From Candidatus Poribacteria bacterium (GTDB taxonomy: Bacteria; Poribacteria; WGA-4E; JAJDTR01), in NCBI GenBank assembly GCA_022827055.1, contig JAJDTR010000111.1, positions 1 through 52,220 of the forward strand: a stretch of 52,220 nucleotides of DNA. The letters are read 5' to 3'. This document shows positions 25,413-34,684 of this stretch, piece by piece (the stretch's first letter is position 1; each line of letters opens with the position of its first letter). A program made the translations under genes and the position numbers. Below the pieces are notes generated by a model. That model was not told the origin of the DNA, made no database searches, and saw nothing but the letters and a program-made list of their open reading frames with translations.

Positions 25413-26945
25413 ATGAAGATTAACGAAAGTATGCTGCTGCTTGACGAGGCGCTGATTGACGCCGAGAGCGGCATCCAACGAGAGGTGCAGCCCGGGAAGA
25501 AAAGCGACTGCCTCATGCAGCCCGATAGAGACAAACCGTGGGAGTATTGCGGGGCGGGGATGAGCAAATGCGTTTGTATTTACGGAACCACGCTTTACGA
25601 TGATCTGACGGGGAAGTACCGGATGTGGTATGCCGGTCGAATGGGACCGCACTGGCGCTTTGAGAGCGGAAACTATCAGATTCCGGGCTTGTACGTGCCG
25701 CGTACCGACGAGAAACCGTACAATTGCCACGGTGTGACTCACGACAAATATGGGCGAGCCTTTGTGGACAATGACCGAGGTGACTTGACCTGCTATGCGG
25801 AGAGCGACGACGGAATCAACTGGGTCAAACCGAATCTCGGCGTTTTTACCTTCGACGGAAGTCCCGATAACAACATCGTCTGGGATCTTCACGGCGCCTC
25901 TGTGTTTATCGACCGCGAGGAGACGGATGCGGACAAGCGATACAAGGCTATTGGGTTTTGCCGCCGCTACCGCAACATTTTCGTGATTACGTCGCCGGAT
26001 GGGATCCATTGGGACGACAAGGACTACCTCGAACCTGCCGCGATTCGTCAGAACGAGGGCACGTTCAATGTGATTTGGGATGCTCATAGCCGGATATTCC
26101 GCGCGTATTCGATTGTCCGGTTCGATGACAGAGACAAGCGCCGCGTAATCTGTTATACTGAAAGCCCTTCTCTTGAGGGACCTTGGAAGGACTCCCACCC
26201 CATGCTCGAACCGACGCACTGGGACGATGAGGTCGGGCGCCGCAAATACGGCGCTCTGCGTGCAGAATTTCACAACATGTCCGCGTTTCGGTATCATAAC
26301 CTGTATCTCGGTTTGGTGGGCGCTTTGTACGTGACGGCGGAGCAGATTCCCGGAGAGAAGAACCAGATGCCGTGCAACGGGCCGATTGATTCGCAGATTG
26401 TGTACAGCCGCGACGGGATAAATTGGGCGCACGCCGACCGGGATCGGACGCCGGCAATTCCCCGCGGCAGCAGGGACGCATTCGACAGCGGCATGATCGC
26501 CGGAACGGCCAAAGAGCCGATAATTGATGGAGACGACGTTCACTGGTACTACAGCGGCTGCGACTACACGCACGGCGAAGTTGATCTGGACAGGAAGATG
26601 ACCCGCGTGGGTCGCGCCACGTGGAAACGTCACCGGTTCGTCGCGCTTAGCGCACAGGACGACGGTGTGGTCACTACGAAAGCGGTGCCTCTGCCGGACG
26701 ATGCGGCTGATTTGGAGGTGAACGCAGATGCCGAAGGCGGGCAGGTGCGGGTCGAACTTTGTGAGGCGGACGGACGGGTATTGGACGGTTTTTCGCGGGA
26801 GGATTGCCTTCCGTTGAGAAGCGATGAGTTGCGGTGGCGGGTCAGATGGAAAGCCGCCGATATTTCAACAATCAACGGGAATGTGAAACTCCGGTTCGTT
26901 CTGAATCGGAGCAAGTTGTACAGTTTCACATTCCGTAAGCGGTAA
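25413..26945 (+). CDS. Five-bladed beta-propeller glycosidase-like protein, copy 2
   Basis: Also 510 residues and aligned end to end with copy 1 (23406) without indels by eye; most residues are the same, including the propeller motifs LTCYAESDDGINWVKPNLG, RYKAIGFCRRYRNIF and FNVIWDAHSRIFRAY. The N-terminus is MKINESMLLLDEALIDAES. There is no good Shine-Dalgarno in front of the ATG, unlike copy 1. It ends 15 bp before the SDR gene, so the two are very likely one operon. The duplication probably arose as one tandem event, with the spacers later filled with different repeats. Confidence 0.72.
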   Translation: MKINESMLLLDEALIDAESGIQREVQPGKKSDCLMQPDRDKPWEYCGAGMSKCVCIYGTTLYDDLTGKYRMWYAGRMGPHWRFESGNYQIPGLYVPRTDEKPYNCHGVTHDKYGRAFVDNDRGDLTCYAESDDGINWVKPNLGVFTFDGSPDNNIVWDLHGASVFIDREETDADKRYKAIGFCRRYRNIFVITSPDGIHWDDKDYLEPAAIRQNEGTFNVIWDAHSRIFRAYSIVRFDDRDKRRVICYTESPSLEGPWKDSHPMLEPTHWDDEVGRRKYGALRAEFHNMSAFRYHNLYLGLVGALYVTAEQIPGEKNQMPCNGPIDSQIVYSRDGINWAHADRDRTPAIPRGSRDAFDSGMIAGTAKEPIIDGDDVHWYYSGCDYTHGEVDLDRKMTRVGRATWKRHRFVALSAQDDGVVTTKAVPLPDDAADLEVNADAEGGQVRVELCEADGRVLDGFSREDCLPLRSDELRWRVRWKAADISTINGNVKLRFVLNRSKLYSFTFRKR

Positions 26946-26960
26946 ACAGGGGGCACGAAG

Positions 26961-27785
26961 ATGGAAAATAGAGATAACTCTGGTTCACAGCCGGGATACA
27001 CACGGGCAGGGAAGATAGATCTCTCCGGAAAGGTGGCACTGGTCACGGGCGGAGGACGCGGCATCGGCGCCACAATCTCGCTGGTGCTGGCGCAGGCGGG
27101 CGCGGACATCGTCATCAACCATAGCAAAAGCCCGGAAGAATCGGAACGGATTCGGGGCAAGGTCGAGGCGATGGGCAGACGTGCCGTTGTCATTGGCGCG
27201 GATGTCGGGTATAGCGCACAGTGCAAGGCATTGGCTCAGGGCGCAACCGAGGCGTTCGGGAGGGTGGATATCTTGGTGAACAACGCCGGGATGGGTCAGC
27301 CGAACAAAATAGTTGATACGTCCGACGAGGAATGGGACCGCGTGATGAACGTCAATGCTCGCGCCATGTTTTCGCTTGCCCGCGAGTTGCTGCCGGGTAT
27401 GATGGAGCGGAAGTTCGGACGTGTGGTATCGATTTCGTCAAACATCGCGGTGTACGGGCGCGGCGGCGGTTCGTTCGCGACCTACGGCGCGTCGAAGGCG
27501 GCGATGATTGCGCTGACCAAAGGGATTGCCCATGAGGGTGGACCTTTTGTCACGGCGAACGCGATCTGCCCGGGTCCGACGAACAAGGATTTGGCGGAAG
27601 ACAGAACGAAGCCGATAGCGATTCAGGAGGATGAACCGCAGAGCTGGCTCGGCATCCCGTTTTTGGTAAACCGACGGGGAACCGCGGAGGATATCGCCCA
27701 CGCCGTGAGTTATTTCGCATCGGACGCTGCGGAGTTTGTCACCGGACAGACGCTGCACGTGAGCGGTGGATTGTTTATGCCGTAA
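26961..27785 (+). CDS. Short-chain dehydrogenase/reductase (SDR)
   Basis: A 274-residue classical SDR. The NAD(P)-binding motif is TGGGRGIG (29-36), the core motif NNAGMG is present, the catalytic pair is Y175-x3-K179 in ATYGASKAA with the Ser in VSISSN, and the end GQTLHVSGGLFMP is normal. It oxidises or reduces a secondary alcohol or carbonyl, likely on a sugar or its acid given its place 15 bp behind the propeller gene. The first 20 residues extend beyond the usual SDR start. GGGGG 8 nt upstream is an acceptable ribosome site. Confidence 0.9.
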   Translation: MENRDNSGSQPGYTRAGKIDLSGKVALVTGGGRGIGATISLVLAQAGADIVINHSKSPEESERIRGKVEAMGRRAVVIGADVGYSAQCKALAQGATEAFGRVDILVNNAGMGQPNKIVDTSDEEWDRVMNVNARAMFSLARELLPGMMERKFGRVVSISSNIAVYGRGGGSFATYGASKAAMIALTKGIAHEGGPFVTANAICPGPTNKDLAEDRTKPIAIQEDEPQSWLGIPFLVNRRGTAEDIAHAVSYFASDAAEFVTGQTLHVSGGLFMP

Positions 27786-28005
27786 GCGCAATACCCGATT
27801 CGCGACGGCCCTATCGCTGCGTTTCACTTCGCTCAACCCAATCTGGAAGTGAGAATTTTAATACAAATTCGTAATCCATAAGTTACAAGAACCGAGGGTT
27901 CGTAGTAGCAATCAAGCGAGTGAATAGCGAGCGCGATAGAAATCCCTTCATTGCGCGTCCTGGAGTGGCTGTAACATTTCGATAGAAAAATCGTAAAACA
28001 ACGCG

Positions 28006-28779
28006 ATGCTCAATATCAAAGAGTTCTCCGTTGAGGTAAATGGACAACCGCTGACTTGCTTGCTGGCGGAACCGAACGAATTGTCAGACCGTCCGGCGCT
28101 GCTGCTGAATTTTGCGGCGGACAAATCCGCTACGCTAAATACGGAGCCTTACAACATCACGCCGCAGATGTTCCTCGACGCGGGGCACCGCGCCGCGAGT
28201 TTTGATCTGCCGTGTCACGGTGATCGGGAGGTTCAGGGTCAGCCCCGAGGGATTGCGGGATTCTGTGCGGAGTGGCAGAGGGGGGTCGATGTGTTCGCGG
28301 GGTTTGTCGACGAGGGGCGCGCCGTTCTTGATGCGCTGATTGAGCTCCAGCTTGCCGAGCCGGGCCGCATCTTTGTTTCCGGTACCTCGCGGGGCGGTTA
28401 TTGCGCGTTGCGTTTGATGGCGGCGGACGAGCGCATCGGAGCCGTGGCGGCGTTTGCTCCGGTGACCGACTGGCGAATACTGAACGAGTTTGCGGAAGTC
28501 AAGGATGCGCCCGAAATCGCGGATCTGGCGTTGACGCGGTTCGCCGAGTCGTTCGCGGGGCGCTCCGTTTGGATGGCAATCGGGAATTGCGATGCGCGGG
28601 TTGGAACGGATGCGTGCCTGCGCTTTGCGGAAGCCGTGGTACGAGCGGAAGCGAAGCAGGGGTGTTCGTCGTCGCGGTTTGTCTTGCATGTCGTGCCGGA
28701 AAGAGCGCATCACTTGTCCGAGGATTGGCGACGGCGCGGCGGGCAGTATCTATTGGATTGGGCGAATGGGCAACGGTAG
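28006..28779 (+). CDS. Alpha/beta hydrolase
   Basis: A 257-residue alpha/beta hydrolase. The nucleophile elbow is G-T-S128-R-G in VSGTSRGGYCALRL, the acid is probably D196 in IGNCDARVG and the base H235 (or H236) in PERAHHLSEDW. ASFDLPCHGDRE is the strand-4 region. The shape resembles small S9-like or acetyl-esterase-like enzymes. No signal peptide. The substrate may be an ester on the glycans handled by its neighbours, but this is only inferred from position. The ORF start ATG has no strong Shine-Dalgarno. Confidence 0.8.
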   Translation: MLNIKEFSVEVNGQPLTCLLAEPNELSDRPALLLNFAADKSATLNTEPYNITPQMFLDAGHRAASFDLPCHGDREVQGQPRGIAGFCAEWQRGVDVFAGFVDEGRAVLDALIELQLAEPGRIFVSGTSRGGYCALRLMAADERIGAVAAFAPVTDWRILNEFAEVKDAPEIADLALTRFAESFAGRSVWMAIGNCDARVGTDACLRFAEAVVRAEAKQGCSSSRFVLHVVPERAHHLSEDWRRRGGQYLLDWANGQR

Positions 28780-28827
28780 CTTTAGGCGAGAAGCCGCCAT
28801 TGCACGCTTCAGAAACAGGTGACGCAC

Positions 28828-29013
28828 ATGAAATTGAAGACAATGTACAGGGGATTCAGTCGCTTTTGGTTGGTGCTGTCATTCTTGCTGGGGGCTCTTG
28901 CTTGGTTCCTCAATGGTGCCAAGTCAGCAATTCTGACTTTCATCATCGTCATGGCTATCGGGCACGGAGTGTTCTGGGTGATTTCTTGGATTGCCCAGGG
29001 CTTTCGCGAATGA
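28828..29013 (+). CDS. Small membrane protein, two helices
   Basis: A 61-residue protein with two hydrophobic segments (FWLVLSFLLGALAWFL and AILTFIIVMAIGHGVFWVI) and a basic N-terminus (MKLKTMYRGFSR). The start ATG 28828 is chosen because AGGTG lies about 7 nt upstream; a GTG at 28819 also exists. No known family is recognised. It begins 48 bp after the hydrolase. Confidence 0.55.
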   Translation: MKLKTMYRGFSRFWLVLSFLLGALAWFLNGAKSAILTFIIVMAIGHGVFWVISWIAQGFRE

Positions 29014-29074
29014 GAGGGCGCGTTAACCACGCCCACACGGGCACTCCCGAGTTATGTGTGCGATGATGAATGAG

Positions 29075-29098
29075 GGGGCGCGGTAAGCGCGCCCCTAC
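29075..29098 (-). repeat. GTAG-footed palindrome (GGGGCGCG stem)
   Basis: GGGGCGCG, GTAAG loop, CGCGCCCC, then CTAC (they share a C). A diverged relative without a foot is at about 29014-29036. Confidence 0.7.
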
Positions 29099-29175
29099 GG
29101 TAAAGCACATGGGGCACAGTAATTTCTATCGCCCTCCCTATTTGGTCGGTTAATCTCTAACACAGGGCGCATTTG

Positions 29176-29200
29176 GTAGGAGCGATCTCCGAATCGCGAC
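29176..29200 (+). repeat. GTAG-footed repeat, family A
   Basis: Exact GAATC-type copy, 33 bp before the next palindrome. Confidence 0.8.
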
Positions 29201-29232
29201 ATTAAAATCATTGGGATTAAAAGCTGAAAGGC

Positions 29233-29253
29233 TGGTGCGCAATGCGCACCCTA
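29233..29253 (-). repeat. GTAG-footed palindrome (GGTGCGCA stem)
   Basis: GGTGCGCA-A-TGCGCACC then CTAC. Confidence 0.8.
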
Positions 29254-29284
29254 CAGGGTTTGAGCAGATGACATAGGAGTTGAT

Positions 29285-30322
29285 ATGAGCATGAATAGCG
29301 ATATATTGTACGCGCCGCTGCCGTTTAAGGCGAAGCGTGAGTCAAGTTGGGACCGCGAAGGATATAACCGGGACGGGAAGGTGTATCCCGCGTCTCAGGC
29401 AAGTGTTCTCGCGGAGATTCCGGGACCGGGGATGATTGTGCACATCTGGTTCGCGCTCAGTAATTATAATGCCGAGGAGCCGCTTTTTCTGAGGAAGAAC
29501 AGCTTGGAGTTTTATTGGGATGACAACGAATTTCCGAGCGTGCGCGTGCCGTTCGGCGACTTCTTCGGCGTCGGACACGGGCTGATTCGGGATTATACTT
29601 CGGCGTTGTTCGAGATGTCGTTGAATCCCGGATCGGCAACAGCCGCGTTTAACTGCTGGGTGAAGATGCCGTTTCGAGAACGCGCCAAAGTGGTAGTCAA
29701 TAACGAATCCGAGGCGGAGATTCGACTCTTTCACTATTTCGATTATCGGGAACTGGAGAGCTTGCCCGAAAAGTTGTACTACTTCCATTCGAATTGGCGG
29801 GCGGAGATGCCGCGCCGGGCGACGCCGCTAATCGACGGGAAGGAGGGGCCCAACCTTACCGGTGACGATAATTACTGTGTCCTGGACACGAGGGGCGAGG
29901 GCAATTTCTTGGGGTGCAGCCTGAGCGTGGACAACTTCAGCGGCGGTTGGTGGGGAGAGGGCGACGACATGATCTTCATTGACGATGAACCGTTTCCACC
30001 GTCGTTCCACGGCACCGGCAGCGAGGATTACTTCAACCAAGCGTGGGGTATGCAGAATTGCTGCTATCCGTATGCGGGCACGCCGTTGTTTAACACCGAT
30101 CATGCGAATTGGGAGGGTCAATGGTCGATGTACCGCTATCATATTCAGGATCCGATTCCGTTTACAAAATCGCTGCGAGCGACGATAGAGAACGGTCACA
30201 ACAATCATCGAAGCGACGATTATTCGTCGGTGGCGTATTGGTATCAGTATCCGATTGTCGAGGCGTTGGCGTTGCCGGAGATGGAGCAGCGTTTGCCGAG
30301 GCAGCACGAATACCCGAGTTGA
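29285..30322 (+). CDS. GH172 (DUF2961) family glycoside hydrolase
   Basis: A 345-residue protein of the DUF2961 family, now GH172. Landmarks are the N-terminal RESSWDREGYNRDG, IWFALSN, VPFGDFFGVGHG, FNCWVKMPF and the signature GTGSEDYFN with E247-D248. Characterised GH172 enzymes act on alpha-D-fructofuranose and D-arabinofuranose linkages, so a furanoside-type glycan is a reasonable substrate class. No signal peptide is present. AGGAG at 29275-29279 precedes the ATG by 5 nt. The next propeller gene starts 42 bp downstream, which suggests an operon. Confidence 0.85.
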   Translation: MSMNSDILYAPLPFKAKRESSWDREGYNRDGKVYPASQASVLAEIPGPGMIVHIWFALSNYNAEEPLFLRKNSLEFYWDDNEFPSVRVPFGDFFGVGHGLIRDYTSALFEMSLNPGSATAAFNCWVKMPFRERAKVVVNNESEAEIRLFHYFDYRELESLPEKLYYFHSNWRAEMPRRATPLIDGKEGPNLTGDDNYCVLDTRGEGNFLGCSLSVDNFSGGWWGEGDDMIFIDDEPFPPSFHGTGSEDYFNQAWGMQNCCYPYAGTPLFNTDHANWEGQWSMYRYHIQDPIPFTKSLRATIENGHNNHRSDDYSSVAYWYQYPIVEALALPEMEQRLPRQHEYPS

Positions 30323-30363
30323 GTTGGCAATGGCAAAGATGTGTAACGAACCGGAGGCGGTTC

Positions 30364-31728
30364 ATGAGACCTTTTATTGCGGCGGTGCTGATGACGACCA
30401 TGGCATGTAATCTGCCCGAAATTCACAACCAAAACGACATGTCCAAACGCGGTTTGCCCCTCCTCTTCTGGGAGCCGGCAGACATTGCCGACCCGTTCGG
30501 CAGCATTGAGTTCCGCGCAGAGCCCCTGCGGAATCTTGGAGCCGCGTCCGGTTATCCTCACATGCAGTACGGCTGCCAAGTCCCAAAAGCCGAAGGCGGC
30601 AGTTTTATCTATGGGTGGCGCGTTCAAAATTGGGCGGATACGGACAACCGGGTGCTTGAGGTCGTCCGATGCGTCACGGAAGACGGAGTGACGTTTTTCG
30701 ATGAGCAAGTCGTATTTTCTCACGGCGGAACGGCTTGGCAGGGGTTCGCAAATATCGTGCGCCGTCCGGATGACGGAGCGATATTTCTGTTTTCGTGGGC
30801 TGCCGGCCGCCTGTATGTTTTCCGAAGCGATGACGGAGAAAATTTTACGCTGTTGACAAAGGAGGCGTATGCCGGGCACGACGCCATGTGTGTCACGTGG
30901 TATCCGCCCTTTGGTCAGTTTCTCAATTACCAGACAGTGACGCAGCCTTATCCAAAGCGTTACCCCGACAATATCGGCGCCTTGCGCCGCGTGCTGTCCT
31001 TCCGGCGGTCGGTAGACGGTGTCAGGTGGGAATCCTTTTCTCCGTCGTTTCTCGGAGGCGAAGAGTTGTGGCTGCCGGATTCAGCCGATCCTGCGGATCT
31101 GGAGTTCTATCGATGTGTGGTGTTTCCTCATCTGGGGCGTTACGCCATGCTAATTTCGGATTACATGCCGCCCCCGGCGGAAGCCAACTCGCGGCGCGCC
31201 ACCACAAAACACGGGCCGTCTTATATGGCGGAATGGGCGATTAGCCGTGACGGTCTAAACTGGAAGCGCAGTTTTCGGGACACGAACGCGTACACCTCTC
31301 AGTTCTGGATGGCGCTTCAGGGGCCGCTGGTTCGTGACGGGGTACTCCGGTTCTATCATCCTGACGGTAGAATCGCCGGACTGCCCTCGGACCGGATCTT
31401 CTATGCGACCTGCCGCGCGAACGGTGAATTCTCGACGCCAACCTTTTCGATGCCGGCTGACGGACTGTTTCTCAACGCTTACGCGATGTATCGCGAGGTG
31501 GAACGACCGAACGGACAGGCGTACATCATGGCGGAGTTGCGCGATGGGGATGAGGAAGTGGTCCCGGGTTATGAACGGACGAAGTGTCTTTTTGAGGATT
31601 GTGACGGGAGAGAATTGCCGCTGGTTTGGGAGGGAAAGAACGGGAGCGAGTTCGCGGGACAACAGGTGAGGATTCGTTTCTTCCTGCGGGATGCCAAAAT
31701 TTATGGTATCACATCGGCAGCCGAGTAA
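30364..31728 (+). CDS. Five-bladed beta-propeller glycosidase-like protein, divergent
   Basis: The open frame extends upstream to 30109, overlapping GH172, but GGAGG at 30353-30357 marks ATG 30364 as the start (454 residues). The N-terminus MRPFIAAVLMTTMAC could be a short lipoprotein signal; an internal Met at 30439 would give a cytoplasmic form. Propeller-like segments include LEVVRCVTEDGVTFFDEQVV, VFRSDDGENFTLL, SFRRSVDGVRWESF and AISRDGLNWKRSF. The end LRDAKIYGI resembles the C-terminal sandwich of the other propellers (SKLYSF). It is more distant from the other three copies than they are from each other. Confidence 0.65.
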   Translation: MRPFIAAVLMTTMACNLPEIHNQNDMSKRGLPLLFWEPADIADPFGSIEFRAEPLRNLGAASGYPHMQYGCQVPKAEGGSFIYGWRVQNWADTDNRVLEVVRCVTEDGVTFFDEQVVFSHGGTAWQGFANIVRRPDDGAIFLFSWAAGRLYVFRSDDGENFTLLTKEAYAGHDAMCVTWYPPFGQFLNYQTVTQPYPKRYPDNIGALRRVLSFRRSVDGVRWESFSPSFLGGEELWLPDSADPADLEFYRCVVFPHLGRYAMLISDYMPPPAEANSRRATTKHGPSYMAEWAISRDGLNWKRSFRDTNAYTSQFWMALQGPLVRDGVLRFYHPDGRIAGLPSDRIFYATCRANGEFSTPTFSMPADGLFLNAYAMYREVERPNGQAYIMAELRDGDEEVVPGYERTKCLFEDCDGRELPLVWEGKNGSEFAGQQVRIRFFLRDAKIYGITSAAE

Positions 31729-31748
31729 AGTTACCATTACGCAGGCGC

Positions 31749-31979
31749 TTAGTCATGTTGTGCCAGATGGTCAATAAGGTTTTGATTGGTGGCGCGCACA
31801 TCTGTTTTGATGTTGTTCAAATCGTTGTGGATGTCAGTAAGCCGAGTATTGATCGCGTCAAATTGTTTCTGAATGCCATCAAATTGCCTCTGGATGCCGT
31901 TGAACCCCAGTTTCATGAAAATACCTAGCGCCGTTGTTAAAATACCTACTCCTAGTGTTGCTACAATTTGCAATTCCAT
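31749..31979 (-). CDS. Small membrane-anchored coiled-coil protein
   Basis: A 76-residue protein starting at ATG 31979, with GGAGG 9 nt upstream on the minus strand; the longer frame to 32108 is not needed. One transmembrane helix (LQIVATLGVGILTTALGIFM) is followed by a coiled coil with repeats GIQRQFDGIQKQFDAINTRL and DIHNDLNNIKTDV. Small proteins of this make are frequent in several phyla; function unknown. Confidence 0.65.
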   Translation of the reverse strand: MELQIVATLGVGILTTALGIFMKLGFNGIQRQFDGIQKQFDAINTRLTDIHNDLNNIKTDVRATNQNLIDHLAQHD

Positions 31980-32108
31980 TATAATTAGCCTCCGTATGGT
32001 AAGGTTAAAATAGTTCCATGGAATCAATCTTGTGTTTCGTTCCACGTCTGTAGATGAAATTGTAACCTCATTTAACCAACCTGTCAAGAAAGATATTGAC
32101 ACAATCAC

Positions 32109-32504
32109 TAGGTTCTGTTGACATTTATGTTAGGTGTGTACGTGATCCGGGAGACGCACCAATGGATTGGGAAACCCAACCCGTTGGGCGAGGAGATCTC
32201 TATGGGAGTTCTATCAGGATTGGCTATGGGAACTCTATCAGGTTAGCTATGGGATCTCTATCGCCTTCACTATCCGTTCAGTTGATCGCTCCTTATTCAT
32301 TCGCTTGATCGATAGCAATCTCATAGAGAGCGTCCCAATTCGGCGGGCGAGGGAGGAACTCTATCGCGCTCGTTATTCACTCGCTTGATCCCTACGATTA
32401 TTCACACGCATTAGTTAATTTAATCGAAATTAAGTCGCCTAATTTTTTTAACCAGACGTGGGCTTTTGGCTCAGTCGAAATTTATGAAAACTACGAGGTG
32501 AAAT
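32109..32504 (+). repeat. Cluster of family C repeats, no gene
   Basis: From about 32190 to 32395 there are at least four degenerate copies of CTATCGC...ATTCACTCGCTTGATC, including runs of TATGGGA(T/G)(C/T)TCTATC. The remainder up to the next gene is A+T-rich and shows only the ribosome site GAGGTG at about 32494. Confidence 0.6.
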
Positions 32505-33374
32505 ATGGCAAGAATCAATCGTGCAATCGAGTTGCTTGAGCAGGGTCAACCGCTTTATTACGCTTCTCCCGGGGAACGCGACTACGAGGGAGGCATCGAA
32601 GCCGTCGGGACATGGGCGGACTATATCATGTATGACATGGAACACGGCGTGTATGACATACCCGCGCTTGAGGAGTTCATGCGCGGTCTCGTCGAAGGGG
32701 GACCGACGCGGAGCGGACATCGGACGCCGACGGTGATTGTAACGCTGCCGACCGACGGCACGAACGAGGATGTGGTACGCGCCAATGCGTGGATGATTAA
32801 GCAGGTGTTGGCGACGGGTGTTCACGGCATCCTGCTCTGTCATGCGGAAACCCCGGGCGCCGCGAAGGCGCTGGTAGAGTCGGCGCGTTACCCGTTCCAG
32901 CCGATTGGCGTCGGCGAGGGGCTGGATGTCGGGCGCCGCGGTTCGGGTGGACAGGGCAGAGCGGCGGATGTCTGGGGGGTATCGGTGCAAGAGTACCTCC
33001 AACTGGCGGACCCGTGGCCGTTGAATCCCAAGGGCGAGTTAATGTTGGGGTTGAAGATCGAGAATCGGCGGGCGCTTTCCAACGTTGAAGCCAGCACCAG
33101 CGTGCCCGGCATCGCATACGCGGAATGGGGACCGTCCGACATGGGGATGTCGTTCGGATCGCCGCCGCCGCACGATGCGCCGTACCCCGAACACATGGCA
33201 AATGCACGTGCACGGGTCAAAGCGGCGTGTGACGCGGTGAATATCGCCTTTTTGAACAGGATGGCTCCTGACGACATCACCGAGATGATTGACGAGGGGG
33301 TCATGATTGGTGCGGGGGGCGAAGAATCCGCCATAATTGGCAGGAAATACACCAAGCGCACCATGCCGGTGTAG
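32505..33374 (+). CDS. HpcH/HpaI-type aldolase family protein
   Basis: A 289-residue class II (metal) pyruvate-aldolase-type protein. E46-H47 in YDMEHGVYD matches the catalytic His region of HpaI. E186 in LKIENRRAL and D212 in WGPSDMGMSFG match the two metal ligands. The insert between residues 139 and 165 is rich in Gly (GLDVGRRGSGGQGRAADVWG). Family members cleave 2-keto-3-deoxy acids to pyruvate and an aldehyde, a plausible late step in breakdown of sugar acids. The ATG has GAGGTG 6 nt upstream. Confidence 0.85.
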   Translation: MARINRAIELLEQGQPLYYASPGERDYEGGIEAVGTWADYIMYDMEHGVYDIPALEEFMRGLVEGGPTRSGHRTPTVIVTLPTDGTNEDVVRANAWMIKQVLATGVHGILLCHAETPGAAKALVESARYPFQPIGVGEGLDVGRRGSGGQGRAADVWGVSVQEYLQLADPWPLNPKGELMLGLKIENRRALSNVEASTSVPGIAYAEWGPSDMGMSFGSPPPHDAPYPEHMANARARVKAACDAVNIAFLNRMAPDDITEMIDEGVMIGAGGEESAIIGRKYTKRTMPV

Positions 33375-33433
33375 GCCCACGGTGTGGTAGTTGGTTGTGT
33401 GCGTAGTGATTTGAGCGAAATGGGAGAATATTC

Positions 33434-34645
33434 ATGCCAATTTCACAATACGGAGCAACGCTTAAGGATCCCGGGGCTTATTGGATTCTCGTTATAGTGC
33501 TCTTAATAGGGTCCGGCATTTTGGGATGCGATCAACTTCAACGCGTCATTGAATCGGTAAGTTCGGAAGGCGCTGATAGCGGAGCTATGGTCAAAATCGG
33601 TTTTATTTATAGCCCGCCCGACCCGGGAACGACTCGGAACGGGACAGAGTTGGCTGTTGCGCTTGCGAACCAAGCCGGAGGCATAAACGGCGTACCGATA
33701 GAGTTGCTTATTCGAGATGCCAAAGGGGACCCGTCTCTCAGCGTTCAACACGCCGAGGAACTGATCGCTGCGGGAATATCCGTAATCGTTGGGCCCGATT
33801 ACAGTACGGAAGCCGTGGAAGTCGGAAAGGTTGCGCTGCTACACGAGGTACCGATGGTAACAACCTATCCGACAAATCCGAAGGTCTCTCAATCGGGAAG
33901 ATTCTCGTTTATGGGCGCATACACCGACCCTTTTCAGGCAGGGGTAGCGGCAAAGTTCGCGACGCAAGAGTTGAGGGCAACAACCGCAGCGGTGCTCACA
34001 GAGATGGGTGAAATATACTCGGAAGAGCTATCGACCGCATTTGTCAAACATTTCACCGCCCGGGGCGGCAAAATCGAAGTACACCAGTATTATGATTCCG
34101 GCGCGATGGATTTCACGGAGCAATTGAAGGCGATTGCCGCTGTCGATCCACTGGTCGATGTCATTTTTCTTGCCGGCTTGGGCTCCGAATTTCCGGTTGC
34201 AGTCAAGCAGGCGAAATCCCCCGATTTCCGTATTGCTGCAACGTTCCTCGGCGGGGACGGTTGGGACCGCCCGGATCTGGTTGAGATAGGCGGAATGGCG
34301 GTTGAAGGGAGTTTCTTCGTAAATCACTTTTCGCCCGGCAGCGATCCAGAGCAGTTAAGCGAAGAAGCACAAAAATTTGTGTTCGCTTATACGGAGATGT
34401 TCGGTATCGCTCCCGACGGACCGGCGGCGCTCGGATACGATTCCACCATGATTGCAATCCAAGCGATGCGGCGAGCGAGCGACGTAACTCCGGCGGCGAT
34501 TCGCGATGAAATCGCGGCGACGCAGGATTACAGCGGCGCAACGAATCTGTCGCACTTTGACGAAAATAGGTATGCCATCAAGAGCGCAGTCATTAACACC
34601 GTGAAAGATGGGAAAATACAGTTCTATCAAGCGATTGAACCGTGA
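33434..34645 (+). CDS. Branched-chain amino acid-type ABC substrate-binding lipoprotein
   Basis: A 403-residue periplasmic-binding protein (Peripla_BP_6). A hydrophobic helix ends in the lipobox I-L-G-C32 (GSGILGCDQL), so it is a lipoprotein. The fold begins VKIGFIYSPPDPGTTRNGTE, with GINGVPIELLIRDAKGDP and VIVGPDYSTEAVEV typical of LivJ-like proteins. No permease or ATPase genes adjoin it, so it may serve a distant transporter or act as a sensor. The substrate is unknown: LivJ-like folds bind amino acids, amides, urea or aromatic acids. Confidence 0.85.
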   Translation: MPISQYGATLKDPGAYWILVIVLLIGSGILGCDQLQRVIESVSSEGADSGAMVKIGFIYSPPDPGTTRNGTELAVALANQAGGINGVPIELLIRDAKGDPSLSVQHAEELIAAGISVIVGPDYSTEAVEVGKVALLHEVPMVTTYPTNPKVSQSGRFSFMGAYTDPFQAGVAAKFATQELRATTAAVLTEMGEIYSEELSTAFVKHFTARGGKIEVHQYYDSGAMDFTEQLKAIAAVDPLVDVIFLAGLGSEFPVAVKQAKSPDFRIAATFLGGDGWDRPDLVEIGGMAVEGSFFVNHFSPGSDPEQLSEEAQKFVFAYTEMFGIAPDGPAALGYDSTMIAIQAMRRASDVTPAAIRDEIAATQDYSGATNLSHFDENRYAIKSAVINTVKDGKIQFYQAIEP

Positions 34646-34684
34646 TTGTTGTAGGAGGGATCAAGCGACCATGTACGGAGACCT

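Noticed and set aside
25266..26633. A 455-codon minus-strand frame opposite propeller copy 2
   Set aside because: A similar but shorter frame exists opposite copy 1, as expected from sequence similarity; the true coding strand has clear propeller motifs.
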